Assembly: GCA_009363875.1 (NCBI GenBank)
Contig: CM018697.1
Span: 48,873,484 to 48,937,483 of the forward strand
From: Mikania micrantha
Lineage: Eukaryota > Streptophyta > Magnoliopsida > Asterales > Asteraceae
Direction of reading: 5' to 3'
Length of the DNA stretch: 64,000 bases
Made by a program: the position numbers and the translations under genes. How positions within the stretch are numbered: position 1 is the first letter of the stretch; the number at the start of each line of letters is the position of its first letter. This document shows, one piece after another, positions 31,277 to 42,244 of this stretch. The notes beneath the pieces were generated by a model. That model did no database searches. It saw only the letters and a program-made list of their open reading frames with translations, and was not told the DNA's origin.

Positions 31277-34259
31277 TGTGACAACCAGAAAATTTTGTTC
31301 TCAAACACTACAACAACCAAATTTCGGGCCGAAATTTCTTTCAACAAGGGGATGATGTGACACCGACAATTTCAGGTAAATTGAAACTCTTACAAATTAG
31401 CATTTCACATTCATACTTGTTGCATTTCATTTAATTAGGTTTAATTAGATGAGTTAAACACAAGAAACTGCGAAACGATAGTTCAAGGAACTATCGAATC
31501 GTACATTGCACATTGGTTGTGGAGACTAAGTGTGGCAAACACAAACACAAACGCAAAACAATAATTCGGGGAATTATTGGATTGTGCATTACATGTTGAT
31601 TATGAATATTAAGCATGCAGATATTTCGTAAAACATAAACACAAACTATCACCGATAATTCGAGGAATTATCGAAACACACACGAGTCTCATGAATGTTG
31701 GTGAACTAAACGAACAACAAATGAATTTAACAATAATTAAGCTATATGCGAACCTAGAATAAGTTAAACAATGACAATAAGTCAAGAAACGATGTTTGTA
31801 AACGCTAAACAATCGAAAAACAAGCTTATACAAAAAAATTGGGCCAATTGGGCTCATTCTGCAAGCCATGCAGTACACCTAGGACCAATGTTTGGACCAA
31901 GGCGGTACGCCAAGAACTATGCCCGTGGAGCCGTGACGACACCAGGCGATGCGAGCAGATGAACCAAACGCCAATCTGATTATTTTAATCCAGGCACTAT
32001 GCCTAGCCTCGCGTACGCACGCTAGGCGATATACCTTGAAGCCGCAGATGCCAAAACCACCTCAACACTCAACCTATCTCATTTTTAATCATTGCTATCC
32101 TATTTTCTCGACTAAACCACCTCAATCTCGAGCAAAACAACCTGTTACTTCATCATTCCCTCCATAAAACCTCCATTGTTGACATTTGAAGCCACATTGA
32201 AGCTTTGGGAAGCCATTGGAGTAAGAAGTAAGCTTGGAAAGCTTGTTCTCTTCATCGCCATCACTTACCCTTGCTAGAGATCACTATTCTAGGGGTTCTC
32301 AAGGATTAAAGAGCCGCTATTTGGAGCTTAGAAATTAGTTCCTATGTTCCATTTGCACAAAATCATCAAAACACACACTTACAAGGTCTTAAAACCCACA
32401 TGCAAGTGTGTTTGATCACATGCAACTCCGATTCACTCACGTGCACAAATTTGTTGGTGTTCTTGTGTTATTTTGATATAGATCTACTGATTTTAGAACA
32501 TAGGATTGATGGGATTGAGTTTTGGTTGGTTATTGTGTTGATTTTGTAGAACTTGCCATAAAAGGAAACTTTTATGTTGCATGTTGTAGATTTGTGATGA
32601 TCTAGACATGTCTAGTTGTTGTCAAATGCATATTGAAGTGTTTAGAAACACATTTGGGTATTTGATTTAGTGAAAAACATAGTTTTATAAAAACATAGTT
32701 TTATAAAAACTTACTATATATGGAAACTTTTGTAAATCAAAAGAGGGGTTTTGATGATTTAACATGTTTTGGTAAATTGTGATTATTGAAATATGTTCAA
32801 ATATGATTTCTAACATATTTGGGAACCTTGATTTGTGAAAACGAGTTTTTAGACGAGCACTTTCAAAATTAGGAAACTTTATTTGGGCAAAATGACATAA
32901 ATGGCCATTTATGCTCAAATAATGTATGTTAAGTATTTACATATGTTTTTACAAACATACTAGATGTATTAGAATTATGAAACGGGATTTCATAACCAAA
33001 CTTTCATAAAAGGGAAACTTTCCAAAAATGGTAACCTTTACGATTTCATAACACGACATGTGTGAAAGTGTTACGATTAGAGTCGTAGGATGTATGATGA
33101 TGTCCTACGTGCATGTTAAGATTCAATTAGCACATAAGTAAACTAAACACAACAAACATGTCACCAATGATTCGTCGAGTCAACACAAGTCAACACACAC
33201 ACTTGGTTGAGCACACCGACACCTAGAGTTGTATGGGATACAACACACCAAAGAACACATACTCATAACCTATATGATTATAGGTGCTCACTAGCAGGTT
33301 GCTAGCATTCGCGAGTTGTGAAAATCACTTAAACCGGAACTGCTCTATCAGGAGAGTTCACGACCCCTTTTTCTATTTTCTACCTTTGAGGGAGAAAACA
33401 TTGCATACAAACTGTTTTTGAACAACATACATACTTTTTGGTTACATTTGTGCATGCTAATGTCACGTATATGCATATGTGTGGCACTCATCCACAAAAC
33501 TGATAAGTCCTCATTAAACACATCTCGAACCGTTAATAGCGTGTGGTGCTTAGCATGGTAATTCTGAATAGTACTGTTTGGGCCTGACAAGCCCCACTGT
33601 TGCACGCCGTATGGCCACCCCGAATGGAGGTCGGAACAGTGCAAAATTGACCAAACAACATTACCATTGTCTAGTTGGATGGACATGGTGGGAGGCAACA
33701 TGTTAGCTTTGGTTGTGAACCCGCATATGGTATAACACATATTGACTAGCTATTAATGGATAGTGCATTGTAATGAAATGTAGACATGCAAACATTTACT
33801 TTAAACATTTGATGTTTATTGCTGATATAAAACCTGTGCTCTCACCAACCATTATGTTGACCCTTTTACTCGCATGTTTTCTCAGGTAGCTAAGGCACGC
33901 GCACGAGGAATCTAGGATGCTAGGATGGAGTCCATGCATCTACTTTAGTGTCTTAGACTGTTAAACATTCAGTATCATTTTTTTAAGATTATGTAATTTC
34001 TAAACAACTTAAACCGCTTCCGCAAACTATTACTTTATGTTATTTTGAAAACCATTTGAAACACTTTCGTAACTTATGAATTCAAACTGTTTCTTAAGAT
34101 TTTATACATTAACTTCCACAACTCTGATTTTATAAAACTGTTTTTGTCTAAGTATTTGGATGTACGTATGCAACCAGACATGTAGGTCTCGCAACTGTAT
34201 GACTGGAGACTGCGATCCTGACAGTCGCGTCACGCCCTCGGGAAGGACGGGGTGCGACA
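31277..34259 (+). mobile_element. Tekay-type remnant: about 80 bp of 5' edge and internal DNA plus complete 3' LTR B
   Basis: Flanked by perfect GATTC duplications (31272-31276; 34260-34264) in ORF3. It opens with TGTGACAACC, resembling only the first bases of the LTR. Then come about 30 bp of unplaced sequence and the Tekay 3' internal end (AATTTCGGGCCGAAATTTC at 31319-31337, purine tract to 31355). LTR B is 31356-34259 (2904 bp), from TGTGACACC to GGTGCGACA. LTR B is the same family as solo LTR A. The whole 5' LTR, gag and pol are gone. Its donor-like site reads GAGAGT instead of GTGAGT (33353-33356 region); the stem-loop and CTCAG (33846-33885) are kept. Confidence 0.85.
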
Positions 34260-36302
34260 GATTCTTCTCTTAGACCTATTGGTTCTTCTCTCACCACACT
34301 ACATGAGGAGCAGCCCTTTCAAACCAGGGCTCAAGATCATCAATATCCAACCCATGGAGAAGAGGATGAGATCAGGGTGTCAAGTCCATCTAGACATCAT
34401 GATCATGTATCTATAGCATCCACTCCACATGAAAGCCCAAGGGGTCTTCATTTGGATGGATCAGACAATAAGACTCCATTTACGGCAATGGTCCATGAAG
34501 TTCCTAAAACTGAGGCCAGAAATCCCAGTACCATGAAAAAGGGGTGCATATAGATCCTGAGATGAACTCAGGTCATGTTGAAACTCACATACTAGTCAGG
34601 GATTCAGATGATATCCTTAAACGGATTGACGAATCAAACCTTAAAATTCAGGAATTGACGGCCGCTGTGTCAAATATTCAGGCTGATGTGGCCAAACTCA
34701 CTGAGTTGGTTACAAAAGTCTTGAATGACCAAGTCCTGCAACCCAAATCCAACCCAATGTAGGAACCTTCCTTTGAAGGTTCCTCAAACACCAAACCCAC
34801 TTCCACTATCCCCACCTTCTCTCCCCAGGTTCTTCAGGAAGTGTTAAACCCACTTCTTACCACCCACCTTACAAACTTCTTTGCCAACTTTGCCAAAGAT
34901 TTCTTTCACAAAGTCAACCCAAATGGATATACTGAAAGTTTCAGCAGATTCCAAAATAAAATCCCTCAAACATGAAGTGGCAAACCAAAATTTTATCTGT
35001 ATTCTCTCACAGGTATTGCTCCTCCTCCCCCTTGGTTCAAAGAACAGGCTAATGAAGCCAAAAAGAGGGAGACTAAATAGTTTTTGGCTGGAGCTCAAGC
35101 AACTGAAAGGGCTGAAAATGAATCTGAGCAAAGGAAGCCAAAAGCTGTAAAACTGAAGAATCAAGAGGCCCTTCTCAAAGCAGCCCTAGATCAGCAGTTT
35201 GAGACTGCAGCTGCAAGGGCTAGTCTTGAACAAAAGCTAAAGGAAATAGCTTCTCAAATAGAGACGGGAGCTTCTGGGGATGTCAGCAAACCCAAGTCAC
35301 CCAAACAAGCTCAAACTGAGCCTGTTCAATTAGAACCCAATCAAACTGAGCTTGTTCAATCAGAGCCCAATCGAACCTCATCCTCCCGTGTACACACATC
35401 TAAACACACATCTCCTACCGAGTACACTTCTCCCCCACCTACAAAAACAAACAAAGAAGCCTCATCTACTCTATCTCCTAAATTTGCTTCTCAAACCCTC
35501 TTGGATTTGTCCAGAGAAACCTCACCCAATCATCCCCTTTTAGACTCATCCAAAATAAGCCAAAAATCCAGACCCATTATCACTCGATCCTTCACAAGAA
35601 GACAAAAGAGTGTAGCCAGAAAATCTAAGACCCCCACAGCCAAACCCAAGAAACCTTTAACTCCCATACCTGAGTCAAACTCAAACTCCAATGATAATCA
35701 GCCCATCTCTTCTCTGATACCTATAAGAAGAAAACTCAGATTGGCTAATGATGATGAGTCTGATGTCAATCCACCCAAAATTGCCAGAGTTCCCTCTCCA
35801 ATAAAACCAGCTGAAGATGCAGCTAAAAAAACTCAAATCTCTCCTCTAAGAGAATCCTACTCCCAAAGAGGTACATCCCCTCTACTGAAGAATTCCAAAG
35901 CTAAATAAATGAAGAGGAGGAGAGGGAGAAAAAGATCTTAGCTGATCTTGAGGCGTCTGGTCTTCAGGGAGAATAGTTAATCAAAGCCTACAAGGATCAA
36001 ATAACCCTGATGGATAGGAAATAAGACAAAGAGTATCAGGATGAGAGGGAGAAAATCATCAACTTCCTACATAATGAAGGAAATTACAAAGTACAAACCT
36101 TCATGAACTGGGATGTCACAAGCCTCAGAAAGGAAGCTGAAGCCCTTTCTAAAAGATAAAATGAGGCAATTAAAAAAAAGAAAACAGCTGAACAGAGGAA
36201 AAGGATAAAAACACATCCTCACTATAAATGGTTGGGAAGCAAGAAACACCATAAAGAGATGGAAAGACAACACTATGTTCGAAGATTGGGCAAGATTTAA
36301 AA
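34260..36302 (+). pseudogene. C2 ORF3, C-terminal part: coiled coil and Lys/Ser/Pro-rich tail
   Basis: The frame from before the Tekay insertion continues across the GATTC junction. A coiled-coil block is at 34604-34735 (ESNLKIQELTAAVSNIQADV). Stops and shifts follow at 34760 and 35078. A clean frame 35084-35908 (274 residues) has a Glu/Lys/Ala coiled coil (about residues 5-70) and a long basic Ser/Pro/Thr tail with stretches such as TRRQKSVARKSKTP that resemble nuclear localisation signals. More broken frames run to about 36300, where sequence of gypsy element G3 takes over. The function is unknown. Confidence 0.65.
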
Positions 36303-38690
36303 GAGTATGCCGTGCATCGATGATCTCTTCGATCAACTTCAAGGCTCGACATGGTTTTCGAAGCTTGACCTTCGGTCTGGGTATCATCAACCTCATGTAC
36401 ATGAAGATGATATTCCCAACACAGCCTTTAGAACAAGATATGGCCATTACGAGTTTCTGGTAATGTCTTTCGGCCTTACCAATGCACATGCAGTTTTCTT
36501 GGATCTCATGAACTGGGTTTGCAGGCCAAACTTGGATAAATTTGTAATTGTGTTTATAGATGATATATTGATATACTCCAAGAGCAAAGAAGAACACAAA
36601 CAACACCTTAAGTTGATTTTGGAGATCTTGAGAAGCGAACAACTGTACGCCAAATTCTCCAAGTGCGAATTTTTGTTTAAGGAAGTTCAATTCTTGGGAC
36701 ACATAGTCAATAAAAATGGTGTTCACGTGGATCCTGTGAAAATTGAAGCTGTGAAGAATTGGAGTACACCGAAGACACCAACGGAGATTCGTTCATTACT
36801 TGGACTTGCCGGTTACTATCGGCGGTTTATTTCAAATTTCTCCTGGATTGTTGTTCCCCTAATTTCCTTTAGTCAAAAGGATAGGCCTTATGAGTGGGGA
36901 CCGATGTAGGAAGAAGCATTTCAGACATTGAAGCAAAAACTTTGTGATGCTCCTGTCTTAACATTACCAGATGGAAATGATGACTTTGTGGTTTACTGTG
37001 ATGCGTCCAACCAAGGTCTCGGTTGCGTTCTCATGCAACGGGGAAAGGTTGTGGCATATGCATCAAGACAGTTGAAAATCCATGAGAAGAACTACACTAC
37101 TCACGACTTAGAACTTGGCGTAGTCGTGTTTTCTTTGAAGATATGGAGACATTATCTTTATGGCACTAATTGTATAGTCTTTAAAGATCACAAGAGTTTG
37201 CAACATATTCTTAACCAGAAGGAACTTAGCATGAGACAAAGGAGATGGGCTGAACTGTTAAATGATTACGACTGTGAATTTCGCTACCATCTTGGCAAAG
37301 CGAATGTAGTAGCAGATGCGCTTAGTCGCAAGAGTCACGTTCAAATCCATAGTGTCCGAGTGCATACTAATCTCCACAATGATATTATGGTAGCCCAACA
37401 AACCTCATTGGCTTAAGGCAGGCTGCATGATGAGATGACTTGTGGGGATGAATTGCAATTAGAAACAAAGGATGATGGATTGATGTATTTTTTGAATCGG
37501 TTGTGGTTACCGAACAGAGATGAACTTAGGATGACAATCATGAATCTTGTATCGGTGGCCAGGAACGAAGAAGGATATAGCTGAGCATGTAGCCAAATGC
37601 ACTAACTGTGCAAAAGTCAAGGCCGAACACCAGCGACCTTCGAGATTGTTAGTACAACCAGAATTACCCATGTGGAAGTGGGAAAATATCTCTATGGATT
37701 TTATTACAAAACTCTCACGAACCGCAAGTGGTCACGGCAGTATATGGGTGATAATAGATCGATTAACAAGTCAGCGCATTTTGAGCCGATACGCGAAATG
37801 TACCCTGTGTGAAAATTAGCTCGTATCTATGTAGATGAGATTGTTAGCTGACATGGAATTCCCTTAAGCATAACATCGGATCGTGATGCTCGTTTCACGA
37901 CATGATTTTGGGAATCACTTCATGAAACTTTTGGAACACGATTGGATATCAGCACCTCTTATCATCCTCAAACGGATGGACAAACAGAGCAAATGATTTA
38001 GACACTAGAAGATATGTTAAGAGTTTGTGTCATCGATTTCGGTGGCAAGTGGGATAGCCATTTACCATTAGTTGAGTTCTCGTATAACAACAGTTATCAT
38101 GAGAGCATCGGTATGGCACCATTTGAAGCTCTTTATGGTAGAAAATGTTGATCATCCATCAGCTGGACCGAGGTCGGCAAATCGCGGATCATGGGTCCCG
38201 AGATCATTCAAGAAACGACTGACAAGATTCACAAGATCTGTGACAGTTTGTTAGCTGCTCGTAGTCGACAGAAGAGTTAATAAGATTAACCTCGTAAGCC
38301 TTTAGAGTTTCAAGTTGATGATATGGTATTACTTAAGGTCTCGCCGTGGATAGGAGTTGTACGTTTCGGGAAGAAAGGTAAGCTTGCTCTATGTTATGTT
38401 TGCCCTTTTAAACTTAGTAATGTGCACCCAACCTTCCATGTGTCAAATTTGAAGAAATGCTTAGCTGATCAAGATATTCAAGTACCGCTCGATGATATAC
38501 GCATCGACAATACAATGCATTTCGTTGAAAAACCAGTCGAGATTATGGGTCGTGATGTTAAGAAACTGAAACGCAGTCAGATCCCAATTGTCAAAGTATG
38601 ACAGGAGTGGAAGCGTGGTCCAGAGTTGACTTGGGAATGAGAAGATTAGATGAAGCTTAAGTATCCACACTTATTCACTATAGTTACTCC
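36303..38690 (+). pseudogene. G3: Tekay-type gypsy pol, 5'-truncated, with stops
   Basis: Begins abruptly in RT ([14 protein letters not shown]) and is open to the TAG at 36907-36909. It has the catalytic FIDDILIYS (36550 on) and the RRFI block. The same frame resumes with RNase H ([10 protein letters not shown], 36973 on) to a TAA at 37414-37416. Integrase follows in other frames: the zinc region ends [14 protein letters not shown] (37601 on), then MDFI, SDRDARF (37877 on) and [11 protein letters not shown] (37962 on), so the DDE residues remain although stops interrupt. The C-terminal frame 38323-38601 ends before the noncoding tail. Gag, protease and RT N-terminus are absent. Confidence 0.88.
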
Positions 38691-38720
38691 AAGTTGAATT
38701 TCGGGACGAAATTCCCTCAA

Positions 38721-38731
38721 CTAAGGGAGAC
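38721..38731 (+). promoter_or_regulatory. G3 polypurine tract
   Basis: CTAAGGGAGAC directly precedes the LTR start TGTAACATC. The block upstream (TTTCGGGACGAAATTCC) is the usual 3' end of Tekay/Del internal regions and matches 31319-31337. Confidence 0.8.
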
Positions 38732-40081
38732 TGTAACATCACTGCATTTCAGGTATTGTCATTACACACATACTTCATATTGATAGAACATTATATGCTA
38801 ATTGAATGTTTTGTTTTTGAATTTTGATATGATTACTAGTATACACTGATGAGAACATATAGTTAATATGCAAGGGTATAATCATGGTCTATCGAAGAGG
38901 TGGTGGGCTGGCGGCTGGATAATTTGCGACTGATTCCTTCATATGCCCTATACATAAGATTTCTTCGGTTTATCATGAGTATGTCAGTGTTAAGGATTTG
39001 GTGAGGAGAATCCGAGGTTTTGTTTTGAGTCGGTAAAGGTTTAAGGTTTGGTCACTAAATATAGTCATGGTCATGGTTTATCGAAATGGTGGTGGGACGG
39101 CGGCTGGATAGGTTGCGACCGACTCCTACGTATGCCCTATACATAAACTTATTTCGGTTTATCATGGATGTGTTAGTGATATGATTTAGTAGGGATAATG
39201 ATTGGGAGGTTAACATTGATAAACATAATAAATTAAAATGATAATAATGATAATGAAACCAATTACGCGATGGTGAGGACACAATTATAATTAAAAACGT
39301 GAATGTTATTTAAGAAAGATTAGCCTAATAGTGTGTTCACATGGGTGATGATTCACATGAATACATTTATTAGGAGTAATAATTCTGAAATGATATTCCA
39401 TAAATTGTAAATCAAGTTGGAATACGATACGAGCATTGTATTTGTAAATATGACAATCTTTATAAATATAAACGTAAGTTATGCGTTTCAACGAGATAAC
39501 CAAAATAATATTTTTAGGATATTTAAATTAATAAAAAGGATTTAAGACATTTTGTTAGGAATTAACACCTTAAACGATTTTAACTTAAATCATTTTTATT
39601 TAACGTTTTGTATTTTAAAGATAATTTATGTAAAGCCGACAATTATAACGATAACGGGTAAACGAAGATAACCGAACATCCGTGTTTGACCCGGACTATG
39701 AAAAAGAGGAAATATTTCTTCTTCTTCATTTTTCTTCAACCTACTCTCTCTAAAAAGCCAAAACCGGAACTTTCTCTCTCTACAACTTCTCTCTAAGATA
39801 TCTTTCTCAAAACGCTACCATTTCAAGTGATTTTTGTTGCAAAACCTTTCTCCATCAACATAGAACTCATAAGTACAGGTTAATCGAGTTAAGGAAAGAG
39901 TTTGAAGGTAGATTTTGAGTTACTTTTCAGTTTTCATCACAAACAAGAACCGGTTCATTTCATCATCTTTTGAACAAATTCCACACTAAGACACCATGAT
40001 CGAACCTAGTATGAACATTCTAAGACCATGAAAACAACCTGCAGATTTGAGAGGAGGGAGACGATGAACAGGATCTTCGAG

Positions 40082-40126
40082 ACTGTTAGTATCGATGCTA
40101 ACAGTTTCGAGATTAATAATCTCGAA
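40082..40126 (+). repeat. Two adjacent hairpins in LTR F
   Basis: Arms ACTGTTAG (40082-40089) and CTAACAGT (40098-40105) surround TATCGATG. They are followed directly by arms TTCGAGATT (40106-40114) and AATCTCGAA (40118-40126) around AAT. A weaker copy of the second hairpin lies near 40276-40297. Both sit in a TATCGA-rich block (40090-40460). Confidence 0.8.
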
Positions 40127-40564
40127 GATAGGTCCATCGAACTTGTTACCTCTCATGGATATGAAGTAAATCGGGGATAATTGCTTTGAATATGATAGTA
40201 TATATGGTTTAACTGAATGATGTAGTATCGACAATGTAGAGCAACCTTGAACCTATTAGTATCGACACAAGGTTTTCGAGATTATTAGTCTCGACACAAG
40301 GTCATCGAAGTTGATAGGTTCGGCGGGTAATATGTCGATATTAACCATCCATGTGTACCAGTTTATACCATCGATACTAGGCATACTCACCATCGATACT
40401 ATCTCATCGAACTTTCTAATATCGGTGGAATGGGTGTGGGTGTCGATACAACCAATATCGATGGATACATGCATACGTAAATACACGACTAACTAAAGAA
40501 TATAATTGCATGTATTCTTGCATGCATGAAAGTTTTAGGTTACCACCTTTTCAATATCTATGGA

Positions 40565-40600
40565 AGGACGGACGGACGGACGGATGCATGCATGCATGTT
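40565..40600. repeat. Microsatellites (GGAC)n and (GCAT)n
   Basis: About four GGAC units run directly into about four GCAT units. Simple repeats inside LTR F. Confidence 0.85.
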
Positions 40601-41088
40601 AGCATACTTTGGTTCTAAACTAAAATCACCATTATTATTTAGGTAAAACTAACAAGTTTAAAACCTTAAGGCATAATAGTTACAACTTATGTAAACACAA
40701 AGAGTTATTTTACTTAGGTGAACTCATACGAATAATAAGATGAGATATAAACATTAAATTAAAAACAAGACACATTACATATTGATAAAGACGCATATAT
40801 TTACGAACATGAAACACATGTTGATTGAGTCATTGTTGATTCTACAAAAGTGAGCGCGCATTACATAAACACGAATTACTGAACATCACGATGAGTTCTC
40901 ATAACCCCCTTTTTAAATATTTTTGCTTTTAAACTCTGGGGTGGAACATGTATACCTAAACTCTTATGAATTGATATAACACGTGTGAAACTTGGATTAT
41001 CATTGATGTATTGTCACTTTACTTTTGTAGAGGTATTATCACTATCCTCTTGTTGAGGTATTATCACTATACTCTTGTTAAATCACGA

Positions 41089-41266
41089 TTGATTGAGTTG
41101 ACTTCGGTCCTCCGCGGTGATTACACTGTTGATTGAGTTGACTTCGGTCCTCCGCAGTGCATAGGATAGACTCTTATACATAAAGAATCATCGTTGATTG
41201 AGTTGACTACGGTCCTCTGCGATGATTCCCTATACTGTTGATTGAGTTGACTTTGGTCCTCCGCGG
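41089..41266 (+). repeat. Four copies of a W-box-containing repeat in LTR F
   Basis: Copies at 41089-41118, 41129-41158, 41192-41221 and 41237-41266 share GATTGAGTTGACTTCGGTCC and a TCCGCGG-like end. Each holds TTGACT or TTGACTA, the W-box core bound by WRKY factors. It lies in the transcribed 3' part of the LTR, so the role may be RNA-level or none. Confidence 0.85.
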
Positions 41267-42236
41267 GACTTAAGATAAACTCATTTTGGTGGTTATTGAT
41301 TATTGATTGAATGTAGTTGTTTGATTGTTGATACTTACTTGGATTTTTTATGTGGATGATTGCTAGTGAATATACTAGATATGATTATCTTTACAGGTTC
41401 ACATGTGTTTTCTTAAAACTCTTATAAATATTTTTGGCGTGTGTTAAACTTATGGTTACTCACCAACTACGTATGTAGTTGACACATGATTTTCTACGTG
41501 TTTCAGGTAATAAGGAGAAGTAGGTAGAGAAGGACAGCTCTACATCTTTTGGCTATCGTCACATAGGGTCTTGGACTTAGCTAAATTAACTGGATCTTTG
41601 AAGATTAGGGTTTAGTTAATTTAGCAATATCTTTTGTGTAACTTGCTGTAGTTGATTCATGTCAGACATGATTTTTCTGTAATTACCTTAATTGAATTAA
41701 ATGATATGTGATGATACATTTAGATGACCACGAGCTTATGAACAATCTACATATCCCTTGTGCCATCCCGACGATTCCGCCATCGGTTGGGGTGTTAAAA
41801 GTTAATTCTAGTTGTGCTCGTTTGTGAGTATTTCAAATCCAAAACAATAAGTCGATATCGTTTTTGAATGACAAAACTGACAGTGTATTTGTGCGGGTGA
41901 CTATTCGCACATATATATATGTGGGTTTAACGTTCTGAATGATATCTGAAAAGTAGGAAACAAAATAAGAAAGCAAAGCCATCATAGTTTTCGTTCGGGT
42001 GACGATTCGAACGAAAACGCGCGAAGGTGATATGATATGAGGAAACGGTAAAAATTAACATTTCCGAAACTTTAAAATAAGAAAAAGAAATTTAAAATAT
42101 TTATTAGGAATTTTAACCCTAAAATATTTAAAAAGAAAACCGTTTTAATTAAAAACGAGTATTTTACATTACTGTGCATAAACGTAGCGTATACGCGAAA
42201 CCGAGCAACCCGAACAAACCCGAAATGATACGGGGT

Positions 42237-42244
42237 ATAAAAAC
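42237..42244 (+). promoter_or_regulatory. Predicted TATA box of LTR D'
   Basis: TATAAAAA preceded by the GAAACCGAGCAACCCGAACA block shared by D LTRs and followed by a CT-rich leader. Confidence 0.7.

Larger units (their letters stand above)
19190..36302 (+). mobile_element. Decayed SIRE-like copia element C2 with an extra ORF after pol, split by two insertions
   Basis: After taking out solo LTR D (24767-29887) and the Tekay remnant (31277-34259), one order is seen: coiled-coil gag, protease-integrase, RT-RNase H, about 1 kb of spacer, and a long separate ORF. Both insertions have matching 5-bp duplications (CTTCA; GATTC), so the flanking pieces were once continuous. No LTR of C2 was identified. 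The order pol then a second large gene is the SIRE/Maximus layout. Outer edges are approximate. Confidence 0.75.
38732..41799 (+). repeat. G3 3' LTR (LTR F)
   Basis: Starts TGTAACATCACTGCATTTCA after the purine tract. The right edge is taken at TTGGGGTGTTAAA, which looks like a mutated GGTGTTACA end, giving 3068 bp. It contains two copies of the motif block shared with D LTRs (near 38905 and 39085), a donor-like ACAG/GTTAAT (39875-39884), two adjacent hairpins (40082-40126), a W-box array (41089-41266), and the stem-loop CAACTAC/GTAGTTG plus TTTCAG (41464-41506). The right edge is uncertain. Confidence 0.8.

Noticed and set aside
34844..35164. Minus-strand ORF of 106 residues over ORF3
   Set aside because: Shadow of the coding strand with no recognisable domain.
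30165..36302. Viral-type envelope gene or endogenous virus
   Set aside because: No signal peptide, membrane segment or fusion motif is seen. Position after copia pol and the coiled-coil, basic content fit a retrotransposon accessory ORF. No pararetrovirus movement or coat motifs were seen anywhere.
36067..36726. Minus-strand ORF of 219 residues
   Set aside because: It overlaps the plus-strand gypsy RT, which has catalytic motifs, and the end of ORF3. It spans the junction between two elements, so it cannot be an old gene.
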